This document shows positions 46,098-61,000 of a stretch of 64,000 nucleotides of DNA, in pieces. The DNA lies in contig CM049310.1 of assembly GCA_026874595.1 (NCBI GenBank), forward strand, positions 66,542,056 to 66,606,055, given 5' to 3'. Each line of letters begins with the position of its first letter. Within the stretch, counting starts at the first letter, position 1. Source of the DNA: Sipunculus nudus. Lineage: Eukaryota > Annelida > Sipuncula > Golfingiida > Sipunculidae. A program made the position numbers and the translations under genes. Under the pieces are notes generated by a model that saw nothing but the letters and a program-made list of their open reading frames with translations, searched no databases and was not told the origin of the DNA.

Positions 46098-49000
46098 TCA
46101 TTCGTCGCTCATGTAAAGCCGGATAAGGTCGTACTCGTCGTTCAGATTACGGCCTTTTCGGGGGGGTAATATCGCAAGCGGTTGTGTTTGGCGGATCGTG
46201 TTTAGGGTGTTACATAAAACCGTAAACAGTTCCGAATCATGAATAGGGCCTTTGGTCTGTGTCTGATGCTTGTGCACACCAGGGGTGGGTACGTGCATGT
46301 TCCTGTGTTCCACGTGTCGATCAACCGGAATGTCAACCGGAACAAACTCGCGACTTGATCTGGGAGAGCGGGGTGTGGCCGTCATTTCACGTGAACCGAA
46401 TAAAGTGGACGGTTGACCCTCCCGCTGGTAGGAACGGCTTGGCTGGTCTTCGTAGACGAATTGAACGCCTTGTCTCCGTGTATCCTCATTTTTAACATTT
46501 TTGCGATGGTCTTCACGTGCACCTGTTGCATCCTTCACGTATGAGGTGTCCCTGGCATCAGTCTTGTGGATGCTTATCCCCAATAACGTATCGGATTCCT
46601 GTGATTGTGTAACATCTGATTTTGTAGAAACGTTTGCGTAAGGAGCTCTGTACTGTGGCTCAGTAACACCTGTTTCTGTAGGTACTTTTGTTTTAGGGGC
46701 TCCATATTGTGGCGCAATCACTTTTGATTCTGTAGAGACCTTTGTGTATGGAGATATGTGTTGTAGCGCAGTTTGGACGGGATCGGTCAACATGGATACA
46801 TGTATGGTTGGTTTGGCGGGTATATTTGTTCTGTTAGGAATGATGTTGTCGTGGGATTGTGTATCTTTTAGACGCAACCCTTTTTCACGCCGTCTGGTAT
46901 TTGGGTGTTTAGATTTATGAATTAACGGACGGTTTGGCTGTGAATGGCTCTTCAATCGTTGCCTGTCACCCGTCTCATATGTATCCGATGATACATTCTG
47001 TGTTTCCGCAGTACCTGATAGAGTGCGAATGTCTCCTATACTCATGTTAGCAAATGACTCTGTTATTTCCCTAGATATGCCTGCCCTTTGTTGTGCATAT
47101 GGACCGGAGCCCATCTTACCATGTATTGTTACGTCATCACACAATTCGTAACTACGATGTTGTTTCCTGTGAGGCAGGTGTTCTTGTACGTCATCGTCTG
47201 ACTTTGATTGTATATTTGCGCATGATATATCACTTGCGGTTTGTGAGACAGGTAACGGAGATATATCAGAAGATATATTACGCGAGTTGCTATTTAGCAA
47301 CTCCTCCGTCTGTTGTATCTCGTGAAACAGAGACACGCCATCATCCTCGGACCCTGTCTGTCCCTGTGTCATATGGTGTTGCTGTACATTTAGATTTTGT
47401 AGTTCTGTTTCTGAGAGTTCGTCGACACGAAACTGTGTTTCATTGTCGTTGGGCCTTGCAACTTCTTCGTTTGTGTACATCTGCAACGGGAATTCTGGGT
47501 GCTGGTCCGACGAAACACACTCCAGGTGACCGCGATCACACCAAGGGATGAGTCCCGCGTCATCGCTCGCCTTTGTTGTGCGGACTCTGTAAACCCTTCG
47601 AAACCAACCCCGTTCAACTTCAACGGGACCGCATATCCTTTCGCCATACGTAAACGACAGTTGGTTTACTTTCTCGTTGTGTTCGTTTGCCACAGCGTAC
47701 CCCGTCGGCAGGAACCGCTCACCACCGTCCGTGTTGAGACCGTCTGTAAGTATCTGCACGCTTATTATAGGAATGAACGTCGAACCCCTCAAACCATCCA
47801 GGTACTTGTTGACTGGGACGTGAGTGCTGCTAGACGCGGACGACCTCGGAAGTGCAGCAAACAAGGGCAGGGCGCTTTGGTCGAAAGAGAAGAAGTACCG
47901 GAGTATATCTGTTGGGCAGGTGTCCGCCGTGAGAGGGGCAGGGTAAGCAGAAGCCGGATCGATGATTCTATCCACGTTTGGGTTGTACGTGGAATTGGTC
48001 CATTCGCGATGAAAAGGTATTTTGCTGCCGGCCACGGTGTCGTAACACGTGGCCAATGGTATACCCGTGACGAGCGAAAAGAGGATGACGTCAAATCGGC
48101 ACCAACCTTGTGCCTTGCTTTTCATACCCGAGCATGGCCACGATACATCATACGCTCGCACGTTGGAGCCATCCTGTACGTATTCTTCCGGCTTGTCCAA
48201 CCCGTACACGTGTTGAAGGACACTCCGCTGCATATCTGCTGCTTCATGCATTGCTACCTCTCTTTCTTCGAATTGAAAACCATTGTTTTCATTTCCACAT
48301 CTCGTTGGCAAGTGCGTGTATTCTTCCAAGATGTGGTCCCAAACTGACCCGACACCGTGGCCGTGTTGTGCCCACAGTGTTTCCAAGACTTCGGAGTCGA
48401 TCATACGTCCGGCTGTCACTGCATAAGCCATAAAGCCTCTTAGCGTTTCGGCAACACGCAAGCACAAACGGTCGTCCCATCGTGGCTGATTGTTTGTTGA
48501 CCATCGCGTCGGTATATCCTTGCTCAGAACGTAGTGGTGGAGGCCTGTTTTACCGAGCAAGGCTTTCAGGCCCCAGTGCACATTGGAGCCGCAAAACGCA
48601 AAGACAGCTGCCGTACATGTTGCCAACCAGAAAAGGTGTGAGGTCCGTCCCGTGTCCGAAATGATGCTGTCCGTCATCCTGACCCATTGAAAGAGGTCTT
48701 TGTCTTTCAAATTGTAGACGGGTCTCCCACACACGTTAAAAAAGGTCGGCAATTCGCCCCAGGGCCCGACGTCTTGCTCACCGTTTATTGCCCTGGCGGA
48801 ATTCACTTTTTTCATGGCCAGACAGAACCTGATCCCGTACACCCACAGGCAGTGCCATGTCTCCTGGGCTTTTTGTGAGCTGATCCACCATCCCTTGACG
48901 CCATCTGACCGCGTCTCAACACCTGTCTGACGTCCATGCTCAGCCTTCAATGCTTCCAATGTTTGTCGCGTGATAAACGGATATACGCATTCGAGTACCC

Positions 49001-52000
49001 TGAACACGTGCCGCGCGACCTTGTATAAACCAGATGTGTTACTGGTGCCATCGTTCGGAATTAGGTCCGTGACGGAAACAGTTTGTTTTGTCGTAATACG
49101 ATCCAGGGGTTCACGACTGAACGGCAAGGCGGCTTCCACTGTGATGTGTTCTGACGAATTGTCCTGTCGTCCGGCGGCTTGCGCTAACCCTGTCGTGCAA
49201 CAAAATATTGTGTCCATGTCACATTGCGGCACTGTGTAACAGTCGTTTTCGTTTGTACATGTGAACAACCAGTTCCCTTCGTAACGCGCACCCTCTCTAG
49301 TACTCAAAGCGATATCGTGTTCTCCGCGTGCCTTGAAAAACTGTTGAAATATAGTACATTGCGTTTGGAAAGTACTTGGGTCATTCAGAAACATAACAGT
49401 GTCTTCTGACAATAATGGACGCACTACGGACATGTGGTCTGCTGCGGCGTCTAATTCGTTGTGGCCATCAGACTGTTCTCGGATATGCATCCACGCAGAG
49501 ACGGGTCCGATAATTTCGTAAAGGCTAGAACACGTATTTGGCTCGGGTTTCCGCATTAGTCGCGTGAAACCTAAACTTGTGGAATTTGCCACAACAGCAA
49601 CCAAAGGAACACCGGGCGGTTTGGTTGCGTACACGTCGTCAATGTGAGCAAAGCTGTAATGTGAACGTGGGTTGTCAACGTTGCCGTGCGTGACCTCCTG
49701 CATGCACACATGCAAGCTCAAATGTGCCTGCACTAACACACGTTCCTGTAACGGGGAGGGTTGAGTTCGCAGCACAACGTGCACCATGTGGTTTAAACAC
49801 TCTTCTGGTAACCAACCGCCCGGGTCAGATGGGTACGTGTAACCTGACACACAAACGTCCATTATCACACGCGTTGAATTCCACGTTTCGTAACCTACCG
49901 TGATATTGTTTTTCTTTAACACTGTGAGCATTCGGGCTTGTTGATCCATTTGACAGTTTACTCTTGCCAACCAGGCGGAACAGAGTTGCCTTAATGCGTC
50001 AGGGAAGGGATGGAGCATTATACCTGTTCCAGACTGGTATGAGATAACTTGTTTGAACAGGAGGTCGCATTCCGCCCGGCTATCGTATTCTACACAAGAG
50101 CCCCAATTGTTCTCTTTCTGGCTCTTTTTATAAATGTTATGTGTTTTTTCTTGGTGCAACTGCCTGACATCCTTTTGGGAAAGCGTACATTTGTACACCT
50201 TAGGGATGTTATCCAGCCAGACGCGCACGCGTTTCAGGTTTTCTTTGTCGTCTGTGTCGTCATGTGACACGTGCCGAACAAACGCGGTCATCAAACGTTC
50301 TCTGACGACCATACCGTCACACCACCACGATTCTTCACACTCTCGTCTTTCGTCTGGTGTGTCAAGATGCGTCGCCCTTTGTATCAATTCCAAAAACGCT
50401 TGGTATGCATCGATCCTCGTTTTACACGTGTTATATACCTCGTTTAACACTTGCAGACTGACGTTTTCGGTTATGTTGATACGAATTTCTGTGGTTGATG
50501 GCCATGTGTGTTGCAACCTGCTGAAAGCATCTTCCGCTTCCATCATCATACGGGATAGTTCTTCCCTTTTGTTTTGCACATCCGCCTTATACGAACCTAC
50601 AGTTCCGAAGGGGATGGAATCATGTTGTAAAAGGTTGCGCAGGTTTTGTTCCGTATATTCCATAATTGCCACTGACATCTGCACAGCTTGTTGAACAGAA
50701 CGTCTACATTCGGTGAGACGCCCCTCTACGTGTGTATAGTCGTGCAGCTGTTGCTGCTGCATGTCAAACAGACTGAAGACCATAAGGCTTGCTAAACATC
50801 CGAGAGTGTGATGCACCGATAACGCGTTCGCGTGATACGTCATCTGTTCAGTATGTAAGGAGATGAGGTCGAGATGTAGTTTGTCGGCGAGTATCAACAT
50901 TCGCTGCGTGACATCTTCCTCTATATCCGCAACTAACTGTTCTACGACACAAGACATGATGTCTGGTACGCTGCGCATGTTGCCTGTTTGAGAATGCGAC
51001 ATTTCCTCTGTGTACTTCTTCCCCATTAGCGCACGAGTGTCGTCCATATACCTGTTGCATATGTGTTCGTACCACTTACAGGATGTTAAAATGCATTGTA
51101 TGATCAACTTGCCATGTTCACAGTGTCTTTCAACTGTTCGGATACATTTATCGATAAGCGTCTTTATGCCATTACGCAAACCGTCAGTATCCGGATTCCT
51201 GTTTTGCTCATTTACTTTACGTTGCAGGAATTCTTTGCATGCTGACACGTTGTTTTCTATCAGCGTGGTCCGCCGATCATGTTCTTTGTCAACAGCTCGT
51301 TTTGTCAGTTGTATAATTTGTTGTTGTGTGTTTGCTGATTCGTGCATGAAATTCCTCGTGCCATAACAGGTATGCAGGTGAGTTGACACTTGCGTTTCTG
51401 TATGTATCTTTGCCTGCAACCAATCCAAGAACAACTGGCTGCTTTTATCGTCCAGCTGCTTAATCCATGCGTCGAGTATATATTGGGGTATATAGGTGCT
51501 TACTTCATTTTGCAGACGTTGCAGGGAATCCTGAATGGCAGACTGTGTCCTATTCCACGAAGGATACACAGTTTGAATGAGCCACGTATGAGCGTATCGG
51601 AAACTGTATATTATGGTCATAGCGTCCTGTAAGATGTCCTGTAGTTCACCTGTATGTCGTATGATGTTATGCAGGTTAACGGAAATACCTTTTCCCGCCA
51701 CTGTCACATCGTCACAGGGCTGCCCATGGAATAAAGCCGTTTCTGCAACGATCAACTGGTGCCCGCTTGATATGTCGTTCCGGATTCGGTCTACAATAGC
51801 ATGCACACTCTGTTTAAAATTATCCGCGTACTTAAGGGCCGTTTGATAGCTGGATCCAGTGATTTGCAACGCTAACGTTTGAAATGCTGTGAGGGTTCCT
51901 GCCACAAGATCGTACACGTACTGGTATTCCTGCGACTGCAGGATCCAGGAAACGGTGGAGAGCGAAGACTGTACGCGCTCACCCATGCGAGAAGCTTTAT

Positions 52001-55000
52001 CTAGCCATTCACGCAAGTCGGGCACATCTTCAGTCGGGTCCAACCTGCTGTCAGCTGGTATTTCAGAACGTAGTATCTTTTCACCCTGTTCGAACGCCCA
52101 CCTGCGAATGGACTGCGCGAGGTTTTTGGTACTGCCTAAAGTGGCATCAACTGATTTGTTCAGAAGTCCCACCAGACCGTCGAACCATTTTACATCGTCA
52201 GGCTTCAGCTGCTTCAGAAGTGTCATGACGTTGTTACCTGTACCTCCTGTTGTAAACATCCCATCCGTGCCGCCCCAGTGAGCATTCTCCTGGAGCAGTT
52301 GGTAGCATCGGTTCAGTAGTTCGCGTACATTACATGTACGGTGCGCTATGCATTGGTAGTGTACGTGCTCGTCTGTCAAGTGGTAATTCACCAGGATGTC
52401 CTGCATTTCCTGTATGGCATCTTTCAGTATATCCTTTATCACACCCTCTAGCTGCTTACGCAGGTGTGAAATGTAGCGTTGTTTCAACATCTTTTCCGCC
52501 TTGCCCACCCGTTCCTGCTTGTTTACGCTATCTGGCTCCTTGGCTATTTCTTGTTTCAACATGTTCAGTTCATTTTGTATATGTCGTAAACTGTACAATG
52601 CATAACTAACGCTTTGAAAACTGTTGTCCACGTTTGTGGTAGCTTCCTGTGCAGCTGTTTCCACATATTTGAGTTTCGTTTCGAACATATCTGCCATACA
52701 ACTGCGCTTGGTGTGCTCCATGTCGTGCGTTTCCATCATGTTGTGAAGGCGGTCGAGGTTAGCCGTCACAGATGTCCAAGCTGGCGTTTGTGGATACAGG
52801 TTCTCGACACTTTGCTTTAGTCGATCGGTGATCATGTGGCTAATTGCATTCCCGGCACTTTCTATTCCGCTGATGACGACATGGCCGGCTTCCAGTTCCT
52901 GCCTGTACGTGGTTCGGGTTCCCGTCCTCGCGGCAACTATGTCGACAAGACGGTACAGGCGTTTAGCTAAAGGAATGTCACTCGTCCCAAGCTGTTTAAC
53001 GCCAAGCTGTGTGCCAAACCTGACCTGATCCTGCAGCCGCGTGGGACATTCCAGGACACGCGCCAGGTGTCGGAAGAGCGAATCCAGCATCCGGGTAACC
53101 TCATCTGTTGGCCCACATCTGTTCACGTGTTGTAGTATGGTGTCGGGCAGATTTGCTTTTTCAGATAAACCGGTGGTCAGCAATTTATTATAAGCCTCGG
53201 TAACATGGTCTGCAGGTTCGCCGTGTTCGGACCCGGTGTGTTTGTTATCCATGTCGTTTTTTTGTCTTAGGTGTTCCGCACGCACATTCAGCAGCTGAAT
53301 CTGGTGTATGGCTGCATTGATGCTTTTGTCCGCTGTATGCAGTTTTTTCGCGAAACCACCGTCTCCTTTGTTCCAATGGGTACCCGCCGCTGCTTTTGCT
53401 GCCGTCAGGGCGTTTAGCGTGTCATTCAGTCGTTTTTGTGAGTCGCGCAGTTGGTTGTTCGCTTGGTCCAGTCCGGTTTGGTCCCACGTGGTAATGAGAT
53501 GATGCATGCCGTCCTTAGAAAAACATTCGATATCCTCTGAACTGGCCTGTATGGCAGACGCCGAACCTCGTACGGTTTCCGTGCAATCTCGCACGGTCTG
53601 ATCCGTCCACTCGTTGAAAACCTGAATGATGCAATGGAGCAATACGTTGCTGGTCCTCTTCGGGGTGGTTTCTCTCCAAGCCCGTTCTGTGAGAAATTGA
53701 ATGCGGCTGGCGTTGTCTGTGTCACGCGCGCACTGCTCTGCCCGAAGGTTTTGATAGATTTCAAGCAAAGTTTCGGCTTCTTTACGTTTCCGTTGATATT
53801 GCTGTTTCTTGTCTGAGTTGTCCGAGCACATGTGTTCAAGCAATCCGAAAACGGCCGGGACTTCATCCGCGATACAACGTGGAGCATCCTGTGAGGCACC
53901 GTCGTCTAGTCCGCTTGTGTACGCGTGTGCCAACCGCTCTACGTCTTCTGTCAAACGGTCTGTCCAATGTGAACAGTGCAAGCAGAGATCCGTAACCTCT
54001 TCTTTAGTGAGCGGATAGATCGTGTCCATGTATTGTGCCAGGTTGCTTGTCACGTCTGTGAGAGTGCCACTTGCAGTGAGATCTCTGACGATTTCCTCGC
54101 GCCTCTGGCGTTTTTCTTTAGCTTCCAGTTCTTTTCTTTTAGTCTGCATGACCCTCTTGGCCTCCTCTATCTGTGTGCGTGTGATTGGTTCGATTTTTTT
54201 AAAACGGATCTGCTCCTTCTCCTTATTTCCCCAAAAAGTAGTGTCCTTGCTGGCGACCAGCGTTCCGTCTACCACGCAGTTACCGCGTCTGAGTTTGTCC
54301 AAGGTGCTGTTGTGTATATCGAGTACTCCCACCTGCTGATCGAGTTCCTTCTTGTACATATCGATATCACGTGTATTTTCAAATTGAAACGTCTTGCATG
54401 CCTGGATCCATGCACGTGTCTTTTCCGTTGAGGTGTTGTATTGTTCAGTGGCGACCAGCACTTCTTTCAACCATGCCGTTTCTGCTGCAGCCGTTTCTGC
54501 CGCAGCAGTTTGCGCCGCGTGTGTTCTGGCTATCAATTCGTCATCACCTGTGCCCCGAACGGTAGAGGACTGCCCAGGACTGCTTGCGGTTTGTGCCTGT
54601 ACATGCTCGGCTGTTTTCCAGCCTTGCAACTTTCCTATGAGCGCGTTTGCCTTATCGTTCTTTGCATTCAGTAACTGTAGTATCTTCTTCAAGCCGTCCG
54701 AACGACATCCTTTTACGTCGAACGGCTGGTCCTGATTCCCACCTAACTTTTGAAGCCATGCTGCGGCTTTATCCTCACACCACGAAAGTGATTTCTTCAC
54801 CTGGCTCACCTTTTCAATGTGTTCTTCCAGGAGAGTGACATTCTTACGGTTGCTTTCGTCCGACGTGTACGACGCGTCTACGTTTCTGAACATCTCATCT
54901 ACTCGACTTACGTGTTCATTTATCTGCTTTTCCAATTCCTCGCTTTCGGCGTTCCACACGTTTTTGAAACAGCAGCGCAACCCTTTCAGAATAGGTTTGG

Positions 55001-58000
55001 TGCCGGGCTGACGAGCCCAGGCGATCAACCTGTTCAGCTTGTCCTCGCGGGAATCGTTGTGAGAGGCATTATAAACGTCCTTGCAAACTCCGAGCAACTC
55101 CTGCAGCTCAGCGCCGGTACTGTTAGGTTTCTCAAGTAGACAGATGTAACACGGTAGTTTTTCAGGCGGAGCATCGCATCCAGGTGGACACGATTGCTCA
55201 TAGTCAGACAATGCAATTTCGACGTCTTTGACCACGTTATTGACCCACACTTCCACCGCCTGTTTCCCAAACGATACGTCGTCCTTTTGCAGAGGCAGAA
55301 GAGATTGTACGACGTTTCTGGCTCTCGCGTATTCCAGTTGACCGCTTTTCACGAGCTGCAGCAGTTGTTTTCTCTCTGCGTCCTTTTCCTGTTTACTCAG
55401 TTTCTCCAACTGTGCCCGCAGTTTCGTTCTCACTTTCTCTGTGTCCGGCAGGTCGGGGATCGCATACACCTCTGCGATGACCCGCAATTCATCCCATATC
55501 CCTGCGGGGATGCCATGGTCTTTCATAAGAACATTTTTGGTTGTGCGTCGCAGGGATTGCCCATCACCCTCCAGCTCGTCGATCGTTTGTATAAACGATG
55601 CTGCTTCTGTGCACGAAGAGCACTCAGTACCCATGCAACGTTTAATAATTTCCTCGAGGTGGCGCTTATGAGAGGCGTAATCGTCCTTGGCTTTGCTTAC
55701 CCGCGTGTTCCATTTTTTCACCTCCGGGCACCTCTGAGCAATGGTAGCGATGCGCACCTGCATTGGTGTATTCTTTTCCGTCAATATGCGACGGGCTTCG
55801 TCCCGCGTCAAAGGATCGTTCTCGTGACGGTCGTTATTCACTTCGTCGGACGGGTTTTCTCTCACTGATGCCGTTTCGGGCGCTGAAGGAGGGCCCTCTA
55901 TTGGTTCAGTTTCGGTCAGCGGCGTTAAAGGGACATTCATTCTCCTCCGGTGCGACTTGCGGAGCTGTGGTAGTGACACTACCCGTGCGCTCACAGCAGC
56001 TATGTCCTGCTCTATTTGTTTCAACTCTCTCTGCAGCTTTTTCTCCGTTTCTGTCAACGTGTTATGCCATTGTCCATTTTTTTTAGAGGTAACCCTGTAC
56101 TGTGCTGCAGATTCATAAACGCTTCTGAGCAGTTCCCGCAAGTCGTCCTGCATACATGTGATCTTTATCTGCATGCGTCGTAAACTTTTTTCATCGTCAC
56201 CACTGGTCCCGCTTCTGATACGCAGCCTCATCAGACGTAATTCGGGCATAATCTGACCGAGCATTGCATCGACTCGTTCGTCGAGAATAGAAGCGTCCAG
56301 TTCGTACCATGTCTCGAGGCACGCGCGGATCTTATCATGTACACATTGCAAAGAAGCATTCTCGAGCCATGCTTTCAGTTGATCCACCATGTCTATCAGC
56401 GTTTTGTTATGGTCGACGGCGCTGGCGCGCAGCACCCTGTACATTTCCAACAGCGCTCTGCCCGTCGCAACTTGTGTATCCGTTTCTTTGTGTAACCAGA
56501 AAATCCCGGGCACTCCACGGGGTGGCTCGGCCAACATGGACGGTGACTCTTCTGCTTTTTTTTCGATGTGGATCAGGGCATATTCGATGTAATCGGCCAT
56601 GTTCGTCATCCATGCTTCGACGGTACTCTTAGCGTCTTTTTCTTCTGCGGGCGTTATTGGCAGGACGTGCTGGTATTTCGACTCGTTTCGTTTCACGTCA
56701 TCGTACGTGACACTGGGGTCTCGCAATTCGTTCAAAAGGCCTGCCCGCATGTCTGCGATTGTTTGATCATTTTCTTTCTTTTCCCTTTTGGCTGCTTCTG
56801 TTTCTGCCTTGTCTAAAGCCTTTGTAGCCTTCGCTGTGTTAGGCATTATGTTTATCTTGTGCTTACGCTCTACTTTCTTTTTCACAATCAGGGGTATATC
56901 GACGCCCTGTAATGATGGGATATTCGTACGCGCTCGCAGTGCTTTCGTCTTCAACATTGTCAGTTTCTGCTTCATTTCCTCTACCTCCTCGATATTTCCA
57001 ACCACTTTGGACGTGCAAATTGCACAGAAATGTGCAAGTGTGTCTCTACGTTCGTTGTATACTTTGACTGCCTCTTCATACCGTTTGACCAACGACGCAG
57101 CATGTTCGTCCATCTTTCCGTGCGTCACGCCTTTTGAGGGGCGACCTCTGTTGTTTGAAGCTTTTCCGGGTTGACTTTTGATATGGAGCTTCTTGCGGGT
57201 CGATGTGTTCAGATCGTCGACTCCTGGGTCGCCTTCGCCTGATCGCGGAGGGGTCTGTTCATCACGGGTGATGTCACCCTGCACATCTTCCATTTCTTCC
57301 GTCTCGGATGGACCCGAATGTTGCTCGTATGCCGCCACATCCTGCTCTTCCATATCCGCTTCAGCCCCTGTGTTACAGGCGGAGGCGGGGTTTGGTTGGC
57401 CTGCCCCGTCATCGGGCTGCTCCTGAGCAGGTCTTGTGGCGACGTCCTCTTCTGTCGTTTCCTCACGGGTGATGTCACCTTGCACATCTTCCATTTCTTC
57501 CGCACCGGACTGACCCGAATGTTGCTCGGATGCCGCCACATCCTGCTCTTCCATTTTCTCGTCAGCTCCTGTGTTACAGGCTGAGGCGACGTCCTCTTCT
57601 CTCGTTTCGTCCACCCGGTCCGACTGCTGCGTATCAACTGGCGTGTCCGCCCGCGGCGTGCTGTGGACGGGGGCAACAGGGTCCGTTTGCTCTCGGACAG
57701 GTGCGTCCACTCGGTTCTCAGTTATACTGTACAATCTGCTTTCGTATCCGTTTACTTTCAGCGTGTACGCGAGATTTGTTATATGCTTAATAGCCTCTGC
57801 AAGAATGTCAAATCCCAAAAGCACAGATGTGCCCGTTGGTGTGACCTTCCCGCGCATGTCCCGACTGTGCGAATCGAAGACGTAATATTTGCTACCTTTT
57901 TGCATGACAGCGATTGCGCAGTCTTGGAGTATCAGGATCGATGATAAGTACCCCTTGTCGTCACACAGAGCCATCCGTAACGTTCTGTAAGTGTTACGGA

Positions 58001-61000
58001 AATCATTTCTGTTAATTAGGTCGCTCCGGTACATGTACGATACCACAGAGAAAGAACGCGAGAAGCAGTCAATCGTTTCCGGCAACTCGTCCAAACAAAC
58101 GTATCCCGCGTCTTCCACAGGGTACCCTTTAATGCTGTAGTAAAGCTGGTCGCCGGCGTCTAAAATGTCGTCTAATGTGGAGGTTGTCCAAGTCTCCGGG
58201 TCCTCAATGCTGCACCGGATCAAAGCCACTGCGCAGTTGGGAACACACTGTTTTCCGACTGAGAACGAAAGAAAATGTTGGTGGTCCCCCTGGTGAAATG
58301 ACCCCGTCACGCACTTCGTGATCACCGGGTGTCCAGGTGGTATATCACACGCGTCTGTGTTTGATGCATCTTTTCCCGTTGTATCTTTCTGTGACGCGTG
58401 CCGGGGAGGTCCGCCTGAACTCGATCGTGTTTCGTCCGGGCGGTCGCTGCGAGGCATATCTCTCTGTTTGTCAGATCCTCTGCCTTCGTTGGCGGTCTCC
58501 GTATCACATGGGCGGTCACCGCGTGACGCGACAGTCTTTCCTTGTGTATTGACAGGGACACGCCGTGCGTCGTTCACGCCTCCCTCGTCTTCCACCGTGC
58601 CGTCCGACTCATCCATGGTAGTTACACTAATAGGCACGTTTCCCTCACATTCGCTACTCTCGTCCATATGCTGTTCCAACGTGTCATCAGACGCATCGCT
58701 GTCGTCCATGCTCTGCTCGAACGTGGCAGGCATATTCTGTATTCTTTCTGTAAGTGAAACAGAACTCGCGTCATCTTGTTCCTGTCCGTCCTGTGTTTCT
58801 TCTGTTTGCATAAACGGTGCACCTGTGACCGTGTGTGAATCTCTCACCCGCGGTGCTAGGAGGGAAGCGTGGTCCGCGCTGGGGTTTGGGGTCTGCGGAC
58901 GACAAAGAGTCATATCTACACTATACATACCGCCTTTGTCCAGTTGGAAGTACTCCCGAGTTTTTATGTCTTCGAACGTATCACACAACATAACACGTGT
59001 CGGATAGTCTCCAGACATGGAAGGGGCGCTATCGTCACCTTCCATTTCTCCACACTCTTCCGCGCTGGTTTCCCTCTGCTCACAGGCTGTTGTGTCCATC
59101 TGGTCCGACTCGCCCCTCGCGCCGCTCGTATTTTCTTCATGTGTTGTTTGTTCTGCGTTTTTTGCATGTCCGGCGGTGTCTTCCGCGGTCGGTCGTTCGC
59201 CTGCCTTTTCCGAGCCCGAGGGCGTCGTAACTGTGTCATCAGCGGGCCGGGATGATAACTGACATGGCCGATCGTTCTGCGCACTAGATGCTCTGCGCCG
59301 TTGTCCTAGCCGCTTTTTGCGTATGCACTTTGGCTCGTCTTCCGACCCAGGAGGTTTCGAGTACGGGTGGTCAACGTGCGCAACGCGTAGCTGGCGCCTT
59401 GGTCTCCGCTTGGGAAAGTCAGGAACTGGTGTGGGGTGTATGACACGAGGTTGTAGTATTTTGGTACTGAGCCGTACCGAGTTGCGTTTAAGACGTCGCG
59501 CTGTCTTCCTCAGAGCTTCCTTTTGCTTGTCGGCGGTAGAATGCTGGTTTGATGGTTTCAAAACACTCTTGTGGCCCTTTCGCCCACGCGTTTCTTTTTT
59601 GCACGCACCCGTGTCTGGAGAGCCGTCTGCGATACGGCGAGCCGCCTCCGCACCACCTGTATGGGCAACAGGCGTGGCTGTTTCTCCTACCGTCCTTAAA
59701 TGTTGATTTGCATCTTGTTCCGGTGCCTCATTCTCCCCCACATGTTGCGGATGTTCAGAAGGAATATCTTTGTCAGCAGTATCCCCTGGGACGGCAGAGA
59801 CAGAAGGCGCGACGTGTTCAGCCCCTGCGTTTTCCCCCAGATCAGTGACAGAGGGCGCAGTGGGTACCTTATCGGGACAGATGTCTGAAGCGCTAAATAT
59901 GTCACATTGGTTCATTGCCATCTGCAGGATGTCCTCTTGGCCCTGCCGCATGGGCGTTCCCTGTGCTGTATCGCTGTGAAATGGAGGGTCTTGGGTACCA
60001 GTTGTATCCGTGCTGTGTGCCTTCCCTTCTTGTATACTTTCTTGTTCGTCGGTTTCATGTTGTTCAATGTGATGTGATGTGCCCCCGCCATCGGCAGTTG
60101 CGGGGCAGGGAACAAACCCATTTACTGTGTCACCTGTAACCTTTTTCTCTTCATGCCGCTCGTCATGCTCTAGGGCGGCGATGATGGTGGCGACGGCACT
60201 TTCGGTTTCGTCCGTATCAGATTTACTCAGTTGTCCCTCTTCACCTCTGGCTTCTTGGCCGATGCTCGAACCTGTTACAGGCCGTTGCTGTGTGTTGACC
60301 CCGGTTGATGAAGACACGTTGGACGTGTCTGAGGGGGTCTTTCTCACAGGGTCATCCTGCTGTTTGCGGTCGTCCTCCCCGTCAAATGAAGGAAGACTGA
60401 ACGTGGTATCCTCTGTGAAAGGATGTTGATAGTGTACAGACCCGGACGCGCCCTGGTCAGCAGGTTGTGTCTGAACGCCTTGGTCATTTGATTGTCCATC
60501 GCCAAACAGTTCAGATAAAATATCGTTCAGATCTATACCACCTTCGCACTGTTCCGCACAGTACAAGTTTTGATGTCCTATGTGATCAGCCGTTTCTGTG
60601 GGCAGTGTCAATTCCCGTGTGTCGTCGGCTGTGTCACCTGGCACACGATTGGGCTGCCCCGTTCCGCCCTGTTGGTAGACACCATCCGCTACCTGTTGTG
60701 CCCCCGCTTCCGACTGCCGCAGTTCGATTTCTGCAGCAGCAATTGCGGCTTCTAGTTTGGCCCGTTCTGCTGTAGCTTGTGCGGCTTCTCGAATGGCGCG
60801 TTCTGTTTCAGCTTCTGCGGCTTGTAGTCTTGCGAGTTCTGTTGCGGCCAGTGACATTTCACCTGTCATCATATCGAAATCGGTTTCGTCTTGGTTTGAT
60901 GACGAGGCTGGAATCTGAGCACCCAGCATTGTAAGCTGACCCAGCAATTGTTGGGCGGCATTATCGTCGTCTACGTTCCTATCGGTTTCGTCATTAATCT

